From positions 61,430,930 to 61,494,929 of the forward strand of contig NC_081552.1 in assembly GCF_963082655.1 (NCBI RefSeq): a stretch of DNA of 64,000 nucleotides, written 5' to 3'. The notes under the pieces are model-generated. The model saw only the letters and a list, made by a program, of their open reading frames with translations, was not told where the DNA came from and ran no database searches. Below, piece after piece: positions 11,380 to 23,177 of this stretch (positions are counted from its first letter, which is position 1; every line of letters begins with the position of its first letter). The position numbers and the translations under genes were made by a program. The DNA comes from Stomoxys calcitrans (Eukaryota > Arthropoda > Insecta > Diptera > Muscidae).

Positions 11380-12300
11380 AAGACATAAGTTGTGCTAGGC
11401 ATCTCGACATGATTGTTCAATACGGCCCAGATCGGTTCAGATTTAGATATAGCCTAGATCAATCTCTCGATTTAGAGCCTAGGACCTATAAAAGGCGCAT
11501 TTATTGTTTGATTTCGCTAAAATATTGTTTAATTTAGCTCAGATTGGTCTAGGTGTGCATATAGCTGTTATTTAGACCGATCTCTCAATTTAAGTTCTTG
11601 GGCCTATAATAGGCAAATTTATTGTCCAATTTAGCAAAAAATTGCTATAACGAGTTGTGTTAGGCTACTCGACATCCCTGTTCAATACGGCCCAGATCGG
11701 TTTAGATTTGGATATAGTTGTCATATATGCCGATCTAACCGATTTTGCTGAAATTATGCGCAATTAGTTGCGAAAGGACTTGACATTCGTACCGAGTATG
11801 GTAAAGATCGGGCTATCTTTTGATATAGCTGCCAAACAACCGATCTCCCGATTTAAGTTCTTGGGACAATAAAAGCACGTTTATTACTCGATTTCGCTGA
11901 CATTTGACACAGTGGGCTGTGTTAAGCTCCACGGCATAAGCTTTCTATATAGTTCAGATCGGTCTATATTGGGATATAGCTGTCATATAAATATACCGAT
12001 CTCCTGATTTAAGTTCTTAGACCCATAAAATGGATGAGGTCGGATCAATTTCCACATATCACTTTTACAGCTCACAGACATATGCTATGCATTTTGGTAA
12101 TAATCGTTTAAGATTTAGGTATAGTTCTCATGCATTTATGAATATCTTCCGATTTTCATTTAGAGGATGTTTGGGCAATTTTCAACCGATTTGCTCGAAA
12201 TTTGGTATAGCATGTTTTATAACCCAACTGTAAGCCTCTGAAAATTTTCATCAATATCGGACCACATTATCCGTGCTAAGGTTATGGTGGTTTAACCCTA
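11380..12300 (+). repeat. Old, diverged B-like tandem units
   Basis: Degenerate units with AGATCGGTTTAGATTTGGATAT, CCATATATGCCGATC and TTAAGTTCTTGGGCC recur about every 150 bp up to about 12060, then fade. No 5' or 3' terminus is recognisable. Divergence from B1-B6 suggests an older layer into which D1 inserted. Confidence 0.5.
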
Positions 12301-12727
12301 TAATATACATGTTTCTTACATCAGAATATTGAGTAAATTAGGTGTTTTTTTAAATTTTGGACCGCTTCCCACCTTCCCTGTAGGTTATTTTTCGAAACTT
12401 TTGGTCGGAATTTTTTTCTATTGGCAAAATTATGTGGTATTATGTCAGAGTATTTGTTAAAAGAATGTAATACTTAATTATCCTTATGGAAAAAAACCTC
12501 CAGGGAATAATACAGCTTCTCAATACTTCACACTGCTCATTGCTTTGTAAATAAAGTACGCAAACGACGAAAGAGGAAAAAATTTTGGAAGTCAAGAGAC
12601 GCGGATTAGGATTTTATTTAAGGTACATGGTTTCTTTTGAGAAACTTTTAAGAATTGTATGTAGTTTACTTTTCTTCTATACGATTTTTAATTATTCTTT
12701 TTCATCCATACAAATCAACCCACCCTT
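12301..12727. other. Unassigned AT-rich sequence
   Basis: I see no repeat family, coding sequence or RNA gene here. Short reading frames lack any recognisable motif. Confidence 0.4.
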
Positions 12728-13436
12728 ATAAAGGGTGATTTCTTGTTATTATCTTTTTGGCAACACTGGTTTAAACAGCTCACGCACGTTTCGTGTTTTG
12801 TTGCACTGTCAAACATCTTCAGTTTGGTCTATAATTTTACCATGAATTGTCTTAAAAACGAACAACACTTGCAAATCATGAACTTTATTACCAAATGCGT
12901 GCTCTGTTAAGAAAGTTCATCGCGCACTTCTTCCATTGAGCGATGAAGAACATTTTTGCCTCAATGGGTACGTAAATAAGCAGAATTTTCGATTTTGGAG
13001 TGAAGAACACCCAGAAGCATTGCAAGAGCTACCAAAGCATGCAGAAAAAGCCATAGTTTGGTGCGGTTTTGGGCTTGTGGCACCATTGGACCGTTCTTCT
13101 TCAAAGATCATACGAATCGTATCGTAACTGGCCAGCGCAATCGTGAGATGATATCCAACTTTTTGACCGCCTAGATCGTGCCATCTATTTTTTGTGTGGC
13201 TATGGTAAAGTTCATGACTATACAGACAAGCCCGCTTCAATTGACGTATTGGAATACAACATTGAAACATTTTTTCAGGAGATACCGACCGAAATGTTGG
13301 AAAGAGTATGCCAAAATTGGACTTTGCAGATGGACCATTTGAGGCGCATTCACGGTCAACATTTACATGAAATAATCTTTAAACATTAAATTATATGGAC
13401 CGTACTGTTGATACAAATAAAAATTTCATGCATTTT
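12728..13436 (+). pseudogene. Decayed Tc1/mariner transposase, internally deleted, 3' TIR lost
   Basis: The terminal repeat AAAGGGTGATTTCTTG begins at about 12731, matching the fold-back elements at 10145 and 42004. ATG at 12842 starts MNCLKNEQHLQIMNF, a diverged copy of their MNRLTNEQRLQI. After deletion and frameshift, LSDEEHFCLNGYVNKQNFRFWSEEHPEALQELP (12933 onward) gives the first catalytic Asp region. The central QQDGA region is missing. From 13192 VHDYTDKPASIDVLEYNIETFFQEIP to HLHEIIFKH and the stop at 13387-13389 form the C-terminus. Frames shift at least twice. The 3' flank after CATTTTT is replaced by B2, so B2 probably inserted at the element's 3' end. Confidence 0.8.
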
Positions 13437-14169
13437 TATACCCACCACCGAAGGATGGGGGTATATTCATTTTGCCATTCCGTTTGCAACACATCGAAAT
13501 ATCCATTTCCGACCCTATAAAGTATATATATTCTTGATCAGCGTAAAAATCTAAGACGATCTAGACATGTCCGTCCGTCTGTCTGTTGAAATCACGCTAC
13601 AGTCTTTAGAATTAGAGATATTGAGCTGAAATTTTGCACAGATTCTTTTTTTGTCCATAAGCAGGTTAAGTTCGAAGATGGGCTATATCGGACTATATCT
13701 TGATATAGCCCCCATGTAGACCGATCCGCCGATTTAGGGTCTTAGGCCCATAAAAGCCACATTTATTATCCGATTTTGCTGAAATTTTGGACAGTGAGTT
13801 GTGTTAGGCCCTTCGACTTCCTTCGTTAATTTGGCCCAGATCGGTTCAGATTTGGATATAGCTGCCATATATACCGATCCTCCGATTTATGGTGTTAGGC
13901 CCATAAAAGCCACATTTATTGTCCGATTTTGCTGAAATTCGGGAAAGTGAGTTGTGTTAGGCCCTTGGACATCTTTCTTCAATTTGGTCTAGATCGGTTC
14001 AGATTTGGATATAGCTGCCATATAGACCGATCCTCCGATTTATGGTGTTAGGCCCATAAAAGCCACATTTATTGTCCGATTTTGCTGAAATTCGGGACAG
14101 TGAGTTGTGTTAGGCCCTTCGACATCTTTCTTCAATTTGGTCCAGATCGGTTCAGATTTGGATATAGCT

Positions 14170-15200
14170 GCCATATAGACCGATCCTCCGATTTATGGTG
14201 TTAGGCCCATAAAAGCCACATTTATTGTCCGATTTTGCTGAAATTCGGGACAGTAAGTTGTGTTAGGCTCTTGGACATCTTTCTTCAATTCGGTTCAGAT
14301 CGGTTCAGATTTGGATATAACTGGCATATAGACCGATCCTCCGATTTAGGGTCTAAGGCCCATAAAAGCCACATTTACTATCCGATTTCGCTGAAATTTG
14401 GGACTGTGGGTTGTGTAAGGCCTTTCGACTTTCTCCGTTAATTTGAACCAGATCGGTTCAGATACGGATATAGCTGCCATATCCCCCGGTTAAGGTCCTA
14501 GGCCCACAAAAGCCACATTTATTATCCGATTTTGATGAAATTCGGGACAGTGAATAGTGTAAAGCCCATCGAAATCCTTTGTCAATTTGGCTCAGATCGG
14601 TTCAGTTTTGGATATAGCTGCCATATAGACCGATCCTCCGATTTATGGTGTTAGGCCCATAAAAGCCACATTTATTGTCCAATTTTGCTGAAATTCGGGA
14701 CAGTGAGTTGTGTTAGGCTCTTGGACATCTTTCTTCAATTCGGTTCAGATCGGTTCAGATTTGGATATAGCTGCCATATAGACCGATCCTCCGATTTAGG
14801 GTCTAAGGCCCATAAAAGCCACATTTACTATCCGATTTCGCTGAAATTTGGGACTGTGAGTTGTGTAAGGCCTTTCGACTTTCTTCGTTAATTTGACCCA
14901 GATCGGTTCAGATACGGATATAGCTGCCATATCCCCCGGTTAAGGTCCTAGGCCCACAAAAGCCACATTTATTATCCGATTTTGATGAAATTCGGTACAG
15001 TGAACTGTGTAAAGCCCATCGAAATCCTTTGTCAATTTGGCTCAGATCGGTTCAGTTTTGGATATAGCTGCCATATAGACCGATCCTCCGATTTATGGTG
15101 TTAGGCCCATAAAAGCCACATTTATTGTCCGATTTTGCTGAAATTCGGGACAGTGAGTTGTGTTAGGCTCTTGGACATCTTTCTTGAATTTGGTCCAGAT
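14170..15200 (+). repeat. 450-bp higher-order tandem repeat inside B2
   Basis: Blocks of three B units repeat with exact 450-bp spacing. Equivalent points at 14235, 14685 and 15135 all read CTGAAATTCGGGACAGT. Successive units inside a block are spaced about 152, 154 and 144 bp (GATAT starts at 14161, 14313, 14467, 14611). One marker unit has CCATATCCCCCGGTTAAGG instead of the usual CCATATAGACCGATCC. Blocks are far more similar to each other than units within a block, which is the signature of recent block amplification. Confidence 0.85.
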
Positions 15201-15776
15201 CGGTTCAGATTTGGATATAGCTGCCATATAGACCGATTTTTTGATTTATGGTTTTGGGTCCATAAAATGCTCATTTATTGTCCGATGTTGCCGAAATTCG
15301 GGACAGTGAGTTGCGTTGAGCCCCTTGACATACTTCTGCAACATCGCTCAGATCGGTCCAGATGTGGATATAGCTGCCATATAGACCGATATCTAGGTTT
15401 TAGGTTTTGGTGCCATAAAAGAAGCATTTATTGTCCGATGTCGCTGAAATTTGAGATAGTGAGTTTGGTTATGCTCTTTGACGTCCTTCTTCAATTTGGC
15501 CCAGATCGGTCCAGATTTGAACATAGCTGCCATATTGACCGATCTCTCGATTAAGGGTTTTGGGCCCATAGAAGAGGCATTTATTGTCCGATTTCGCCGA
15601 AATTTTGGATAGTGCTTTGTGTTAGGCTCTTCGACATTTTTATGCAACTTGGCCCAAATCGGTCCAGATTTGGATATAGCTGCCATGTGGACCGATATCT
15701 CGATTTAAAGTCTTGGCCCCCTAAAAGGGAGGCTTTTCGACATCCGTGTCGTATATAGTTCAGATCGGTTTATTTT

Positions 15777-17247
15777 TATACCCTCCACCATAAGATGGGG
15801 GGTATACTAATTTCGTCATTCTGTTTGTAACTACTCGAAATATTCGTCTGAGACCCCATAAAGTATATATATTCTTGATCGTCGCGACATTTTATGTCGA
15901 TCTAGCCATGTCCGTCCGTCTGTCCGTCCGTCCGTCTGTCTGTCGAAAGCACGCTAACTTCCGAAGGAGTAAAGCTAGCCGCTTGAAATTTTGCACAAAT
16001 ACTTCTTATTAGTGTAGGTCGGTTGGTATTGTAAATGGGCCATATCGGTCCATGTTTTGATATAGCTGCCATATAAACCGATCTAGGGTCTTGACTTCTT
16101 GAGCCTCTAGAGCGCGCACTTCTTATCCGATTGGAATGAAATTTTGCACGACGTGTTTTGTTATGATATCCAACAACTGTGCTAAGTATGGTTCAAATCG
16201 GTCCATAACCTGATATAGCTGCCATATAAACCGATCTTGGGTCTTGACTTCTTGAGCCTCTAGCGTGCGCAATTCCTATCCGATCAGAATGAAATTTTGC
16301 ACGACGTGTTTTGTTATGATATCCAACACTTGCGCCAAGTATGGCTCAAATCGGTTCATAACCTGATATAGCTGCCATATAAACCGATCTTGGGACTTGA
16401 CTTCTTGAGCCTCTAGAGGGCACAATTCTTATCCGATTTGAATGAATTTTTGCACGAAGTATTTCGTTATGATATCCAACAACTGTGCCAAGTATGGTTC
16501 AAATCGGTCCATAATCTGATATAGCTGTCATATAAACAGATCTGGGGATTTGACTTCTTGAGCTTCTAGAGGGCGCAATTCCTATCCGATTTGAATGAAT
16601 TTTTGCGCGAAGTATTTCGTTATGATATCCAACAACTGTGCCAAGTATGGTTCAAATCGGTCCATAACCTGATATAGCTGCCATATAAACCGATCTTGGG
16701 TCTTGACTTCTTGAGCCTCTAGCGTGCGCAATTCTTATCCGATCGGAATGAAACTTTGCACGACGTGTTTTGTTATGATATCCAACATCTGTACCAAGTA
16801 TGGTTCAAATCGGTCCATAACCTGATATAGCTGCCATATAAACCGAACTTCTTGAGCCTCTAGAGTGCGCAATTCTTATCCGATTTGCCTGAAATTTTGT
16901 ACGACGGATTCTCCCATGACCATCAACATACGTGTTTATTATGGTCTGAATCGGGCTATAGCCCGATACATCACCCATATAAATCCATCTCTCTATTTTA
17001 CTTCTTGAGCCCCCAAAGGGCGCAATTTTTATTCGAATTGGCTGACATTTTACACAGGTCTCCAACATATAATTTAATTGTGGTCCAAACCGGACCATAT
17101 CTTAATATCGCTCTAATAGCAGAGCAAATCTTCTCTTATATCTTTTTTGCCTAAGAAGAGATGCCGGGAAAAGAACTCGACAAATGCGATCCATGGTGGA
17201 GGGTATATAAGATTCGGCCCGGCCGAACTTAGCACGCTTTTACTTGT
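15777..17247 (+). mobile_element. Family A Helentron-like element, copy A3 (inside B2)
   Basis: This is a complete copy from TATACCCTCCACCAT to TTTTACTTGT. It is closely related to A1: both share a diverged unit where GATCTTGGGTCTTGA is deleted (CCGAACTTCTTGAGCC at about 5167 and 16844) and the CATCACCCATATAAATCC variant. B2 sequence flanks both ends and is continuous across the insertion point. Confidence 0.9.
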
Positions 17248-17431
17248 TTTTAAATATATCTACTGTACTTATTAGTATTTGGTCCAAATCGGAACATATT
17301 TTGATGAAACTGATATGGGACATAAGGTATGAAATTTTCACCGAATTTTGATGAAACGTGGTTAACATATATACCCGAGGTGGTGGGTATCCAAAGTTCG
17401 GCCCGGCCGAACTTAACGCCTTTTTACTTGT

Positions 17432-19741
17432 TATACCCACCACCGAAGGATGGGGGTATATTCATTTTGTCATTCCGTTTGAAACACATCGAAATATCCA
17501 TTTCCGACCCTATAAAGTATATATTCTTGATCAGCGTAAAAATCTAAGACGATCTAACCATGTCCGTCCGTCTGTCCGTCTGTCTGTTGAAATCACGCTA
17601 CAGTCTTTAAAAAAAGAGATATTGAGCTGAAATTTTGCACAGATTCTTTTTTTGTCCATAAGCAGGTTATGTTCGAAGATGGGCTATATCGGACTATATC
17701 TTGATATAGCCCCCATATAGATCGATCCGCCGATTTAGGGTCTTAGGCCCATAAAAACCACATTTATTATTCGATTTTGTTGAAATTTGGGACAGTGAGT
17801 TGTGTTAGGCCCTTCGACATCCTTCGTCAATTTGGCTCAGATCGGTCCAGATTTGGATATAGCTGCCATATAGACCGATCCTCCGATTTAGGGTCTAAGG
17901 CCCATAAAAGCCACATTTATGGTCCGATTTCGCTGAAATTCGGGACAGTGAGTTGTCTTAAGCCCCTTGACATGTTTCTTTAATTTGGTCCAGATCGGTT
18001 CAGATTTGGATATAGCTGCCATATAGACCGATCCTCCGATTTAGGGTCTTAGGCCACCAAAAGCCACATTTATTATCCGATTTCGCTGAAATTTGGGACT
18101 GTGAGTTGTGTAAGGCCCATCGACATCCTTCGTTAATTTGGCTCAGATCGGTTCAGATTTGGATATAGCTGCCATATAGATCGATCCTCCGATTTATGGT
18201 GTTAGGCCCATAAAAGCCACATTTATTGTTCGATTTTGCTGAAATTTGAAACAGTGAGTTGTGTTAGGCCCTTCGACATATTTCTTTAATTTGGTCCATA
18301 TCGGATCAGATTTGGATATAGCTGCCATATGGACCGATTTCTTGATTTATGGTTTTGGGCCCATAAAATTCTCATTTATTATCCGATGTCGCCGAAATTT
18401 GGGACAGTGTGTTAGATTAAGCCCCTTGACATACTACTGTAATATCGCACAGATCGGTCCAGATTTAGATATTGCTGCCATATAGACCGATATCTAGGTT
18501 TTAGGTTTTGGGGCCATAAAAGACGCATTTATTGTCCGATGTCGCTGAAATTTGACACAGTGAGATTGGTTAGGCTCTTCGACGTCCTTCTTAAATTTTG
18601 CCCAGATCAGTCCAGATTTGCATATAGCTGCCATATAGACCGATCTCTCGATTTAAGGTTTTGGGCCCATAAAACAGGCATTTATTGTCCGATTTCGCCA
18701 AAATTTAGGACAGTGCTTTGTGTTAGGCTCTTCGACATTGTTTATGCAACTTAGCCCAAATCGGTCCAAATTTGAATATAGCCCCCATATAGACCGATCC
18801 GCCGATTTAGGGTCTTAGGCCCATAAAAGCCACATTTATTATCCGATTTTGCTGAAATTTGGGACAGTGAGTTGTGTTTGGCCCTTCGACATCCTTCGTC
18901 AATTTGGACCAGATCGATATAGATTGGGATACATCTGCCATATAGACCGATCCTCCGATATAGGGTCTTAGGCCCACAAAAGCCAAATTTATTATCCGAT
19001 GTTGATGAAATTCGGTACAGTGAATTGTGTTAGGCCCATCGACATCCTTCGTCAATTTGGCCCAGATCGGCCCAGATTTGGATATAGCTGCCATATAGAC
19101 CGATCCTCCGATTTATGGTGTAAGGCCCATAAAAGCCACATTCATTATCCGATTTTGCTGAAATTTGGGACAGTGAGTTCTGTTAGGCTCTTTGACATAT
19201 TTCTTCAATTTGGTCCAGATCGGCCCATTTATTGTCCAATGTCGCCGAAATATGGAACAGTGAGGTTGGTTAGGCTCTTCGACGTCCTTCTTAAATTTTG
19301 CCAGATCGGTACAGATTTGAATATAGCTCCGATATAGACCGATCTCTGGATTTAAGGTTTAGGGACCATAAAAGAGGCATTTATTGTCCGATTTCGCCGA
19401 AATTTGGGACAGTGTTTTGTGTCGGGCTCTTCGACATGTTTATGCAACTTGGCCCAAATCGGTCCAGATTTGGATATAGCTGCCATGTAGACCGATATCT
19501 CGATTTAAAGTCTTGGTCCCATAAAAGTCGCATTTATAATCGGATTTCCCTGAAATTTGACACAGTGACTTATGTTCGGCTTTTCGACATCCGTGTCGTA
19601 TATAGTTCAGATCGGTATGAGGTATATGAGTTTAAGGTATGAAATTTTCACCGAATTTTGATGAAAGGTGGTTAACATATATACCCGAGGTGGTGGGTAT
19701 CCAAACTTCGGCCCGGCCGAACTTAACGCCTTTTTACTTGT
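17432..19741 (+). mobile_element. Family B Helentron-like element, copy B3
   Basis: TATACCCACCACCG at 17432 follows immediately after the ACTTGT terminus of B2. The 3' end is the hairpin (one arm altered, CAAACTTCGGCCC) and ACTTGT at 19741. About 12 units with alternating variants (TTTAGGGTCTTAGGCCC, TTATGGTTTTGGGCCC, TTTAAGGTTTTGGGCCC) fill the body. Short reading frames in it are repeat artefacts. Confidence 0.9.
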
Positions 19742-19876
19742 TTTTTTTATTAATTTTCATCAATATATATAGAAGAGTAGTGTATCTGACTGACTAATCG
19801 TCGCCCAACGGTATTAGGTACGGGATAAGAAGGGATTTGGTGATATTCATACGTTTAGGCACTAAAAAGAACAAAA

Positions 19877-21256
19877 ACAAGTAAGAGCGTGCTAAGTTCC
19901 GCCGGGCCGAATCTTATATACCCTCCACCATTGATCGCATTTGTCGAGTTCTATGTGCGGTATCTCTTTGTAGACAAACATAGAATATTGAATAAGAACT
20001 GTTATCCTATTGGAGCTATATCAAGTTATAGTCCGATTAGGACCATAACTGAATGCTGATTGACATTGTAGAAGTCATTGTGTAATATTTCAGTTCATTC
20101 GGATAAGAATTGCGGCTTGTAAGGGCTCAAGAAGCAAAATCGGGAGATAGGTTTATATGGGAGCTGTATCAAGCTACTGATCGATTCAGACCATACTAGA
20201 CACGTATATTGAAGGTCATGAGAGAAGGCCCTGTACAAAATTTCAGCCAAATCGGATGAGAATTGCGCCCTCTAGAGGTTCGAGAAATCAAGATCCCAGA
20301 TCCGTTTATATGGCAGCTATATCAGGTTCTGTATCGATTTACGCCATACTTAGCACAGTTATTGGAAATCATAACAAAACACCTCCTGCAAAATTTCAGC
20401 CAAATCGGATGAGAATTGCGCCATCACTTGGCTCAAGAAGTCAAGATCAAGATCGGTTTATATGGCAGCTATACCAGATTATGCACCGATTTAAATCATA
20501 CTTAGCACAGTTGTTAAAAGTAGCACCAAAACACTACGTGCAAAATTTTAGTTTAATCGGACTATAATTGCGCCCTCTAGAGGCTCAAGAAGTCAAGACC
20601 CAAGATCGGTTTATATGACAGCTATACCAGATTATAAACCGATTTGAACCATACTTCGCACAAATGTTGGATATCACAACAAAATACGTCGTGCAAAATT
20701 TCATTCCAATGTGATAAGATTTGCGCTTTCTAGAGGTTCAAGAAGTCAAGACCCAAGATCGGTTTATATGGCAGCTATATCAGGTTATAGACCGATTTAA
20801 ACCATACTTAGCACAATTGTTGCATATCATACCAAAACATGTCGTGCAAAATTTCATTTCAATCGGATAAGATTGGAACCTTTTAGAGGTTTGAGAAGTC
20901 AAGACCCAAGATCGGTTTATATGGCAGCTATATCAAAACATGGACCGATATGGCCCATTTACAATACCAACCGACCTACACTAATAAGAAGTATTTGTGC
21001 AAAATTTCAAGTGGCTAGCTTTACTCCTTCGGAAGTTAGCGTGCTTTCGACAGACAGACGGACGGACGGACGGACGGACGGACGGACGGACGGACGGACG
21101 GACGGACGTACAGACGGACGGACATGGCTAGATCGACATAAAATTTCACGACGATCAAGAATATATATACTTTATGGGGTCTCAGACGAATATTTCGAGT
21201 AGTTACAAACAGAATGACGAAATTAGTATACCCCCCATCCAATGGTGGAGGGTATA
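19877..21256 (-). mobile_element. Family A Helentron-like element, copy A4
   Basis: Read on the minus strand it starts at 21256 (TATACCCTCCACCATTGG) and ends at 19877 (ACTTGT), with the 3' hairpin altered at one base (CCGCCGGGCCGAA on the plus strand). The (GTCY)n tract at about 21053-21123 is one of the longest in the window. Several units diverge from the consensus, so this is an older copy. Confidence 0.85.
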
Positions 21257-21542
21257 ATAACGAATTTGTGGGTGTTTTACCCAGCACGAACGTTTTAGTC
21301 TAGAACTATGATTTTGGATTCCAATTAAAGAGTGTGTCGAAAAAATAATATTTGGGGGCAAAAATTTTCCAAAATAGTACCGGCAGTGGGAGAAATAGTA
21401 CGTTTAGTGCCGCAATTGGTATTATTTGTTACTTTCTTTGTAAATTGAGGTAGAGCTTTGAAGTTGCAACTTAGTTACACCATGAAAAACTAAATTGGAT
21501 AACTAAAAGAGTTTCTGAAAATTTTTACATTTATTTACTAAA
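21257..21542. repeat. Unclassified repeat half, upstream of B4
   Basis: A stretch with AGTACCGGCAGTGGGAG and GCAATTGGTATTATTTG resembles a segment at about 23000-23060, on the other side of B4. No coding sequence is seen. Confidence 0.35.
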
Positions 21543-22893
21543 ACAAGTAAAAAGGCGTTAAGTTCGGCCGGGCCGAACTTTGGATACCCACCACCTCAGG
21601 TATATATGTAAACCACCTTTCATCAAAACACGGATGTCGAAAAGCCGAACATAAGTCACTGTGTCAAATTTCAGTGAAATCGGATTATAAATGCGCCTTT
21701 TATGGGGCCAAGACTTTAAATCGAGATATCGGTCTACATGGCAGCTATATCCAAATCTGGACCGATTTGGGCCAAGTTGCATAAACAATGTCGAAGAGCC
21801 TAACACTAAGTACTGTCTCAAATTTCGGCGAAATCGGTCAATAAATACCTCTTTTATGGGCCCTAAACCTTAAATCCAGAGATCGGTCTATATGGCAGCT
21901 ATATTCAAATCTGAACCGATCTGGGCAAAATTTAGGAAGGACGTCGAAGAACCTAACCAAACTCACTGTCTAAAATTTCAGCGACATCGGACAATAAATG
22001 CGTCTTTTATGGCCCCAACACCTAAAACCTAGATATCGGTCTATATGGCAGCTATTTCCAAATCTGGAACGATCTGTGTGATATTGCAGAAGTATGTCAA
22101 GGGGCTTAACTTAACTCACTGTCCCAAATTTCGGCGAAATCAGACAATAAATGCCTCTTTTATGGGCCCTAAACCTTAAATCCAGAGATGGGTCTATATG
22201 GCAGCTATATCCAAATCTGGACCGATCTGGACCAAATTAACGAAGGATGTCGATGGGCCTTACACAATTCACTGCCCCGAATTTCATCACAATCGGATAA
22301 TAAATGTGGCTTTTGTGGGCCTAAGACCCTAAACCGGAGGATCGGTCTATATGGCAGCTATATCCAAATCTGAACCGATCTGGACCAAATTAAAGAAACA
22401 TGTCAAAGGGCCTAAGACAACTCACTGTCCCAAATTTCGGAGGATCGGTCTATATGGCAGCTATATCCAAATCTGGACCGATCTGAGCCAAATTGACAAA
22501 GGATGTCGAAGGGCCTAACACAACTCACTGTCCCAAATTTCAACAAAATCGGATTATAAATGTGGCTTTTATGGGCCTAAGACCCTAAATCGGCGGATCG
22601 GTCTATATGGGGGCTATATCAAGATATAGTCCGATATAGCCCATCTTCGAACTTAACCTGCTTATGGACAAAAAAAGAATCTGTGCAAAATTTCAGCTCA
22701 ATATCTCTATTTTTAAAGACTGTAGCGTGATTTCAACAGACAGACGGACAGACGGACGGACATGTCTAGATCGTCTTAGATTTTTACGCTGATCAAGAAT
22801 ATATATACTTTATAGGGTCGGAAATGGATATTTCGATGTGTTGCAAACGGAATGACAAAATGAATATACCCCCATCCTTCGGTGGTGGGTATA
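21543..22893 (-). mobile_element. Family B Helentron-like element, copy B4
   Basis: On the minus strand it runs from TATACCCCCATC / ACCACCGAAGG at 22893 to AAAAAGGCG-side ACTTGT at 21543, with hairpin TTCGGCCCGGCCGAA. (GGAC)n and the core are at about 22740-22770. Eight or so units are present. It contains a small internal deletion near 22436-22445, where one unit joins directly to CGGAGGATCGG. Confidence 0.9.
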
Positions 22894-23177
22894 AAAAGTA
22901 CCAAAAATTTACGAAATGGGTGAGCTTTGTACAGGGCGGATGGTTGCAGCTAGAATTTAGAAATTTGTCTTAAAAAACATCTGCGGGAAAGGAAAAAATT
23001 AAAAAATAGTAATGCGAGAAACGTACTTCTATTACGCAATTGGTACCATTTGGTACTTTACTTATAGGATTGCCTAATTCCGCGTCTACGATCTAAGACC
23101 AACATTCGTGCAAAATTTCATAATTCTAGCATAAGCGTTTTAGGCAATGATCACTCAATAAATCACGCGTGGCTTTT
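22894..23177. repeat. Unclassified repeat half, downstream of B4
   Basis: The segment contains GCAATTGGTACCATTTGGTAC at about 23037-23057, related to the sequence before B4. It runs into GCGTGGCTTTTT, where A5 is inserted. The sequence after A5 (GAGTCTATACGG) would complete a LINE-type 3' tail, so part of this stretch may be retroelement sequence. Confidence 0.35.

Larger units (their letters stand above)
13437..17431 (+). mobile_element. Family B Helentron-like element B2, interrupted by A3
   Basis: TATACCCACCACCGAAGG at 13437 and AACGCCTTTTTACTTGT ending at 17431 delimit the element. The body (13640-15776) holds about 13 units, including a 450-bp higher-order repeat. At 15776 the sequence GATCGGTTTATTTTT stops at A3 and resumes after 17247 as AAATATATCTACTG, as in B1, where the same region is uninterrupted. 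The 3' end abuts B3 with no spacer. Confidence 0.85.

Noticed and set aside
13640..15770. CRISPR-like regular repeat spacing
   Set aside because: Units are ~153 bp and diverge continuously. There are no short direct repeats with unique spacers, and the DNA is clearly eukaryotic.
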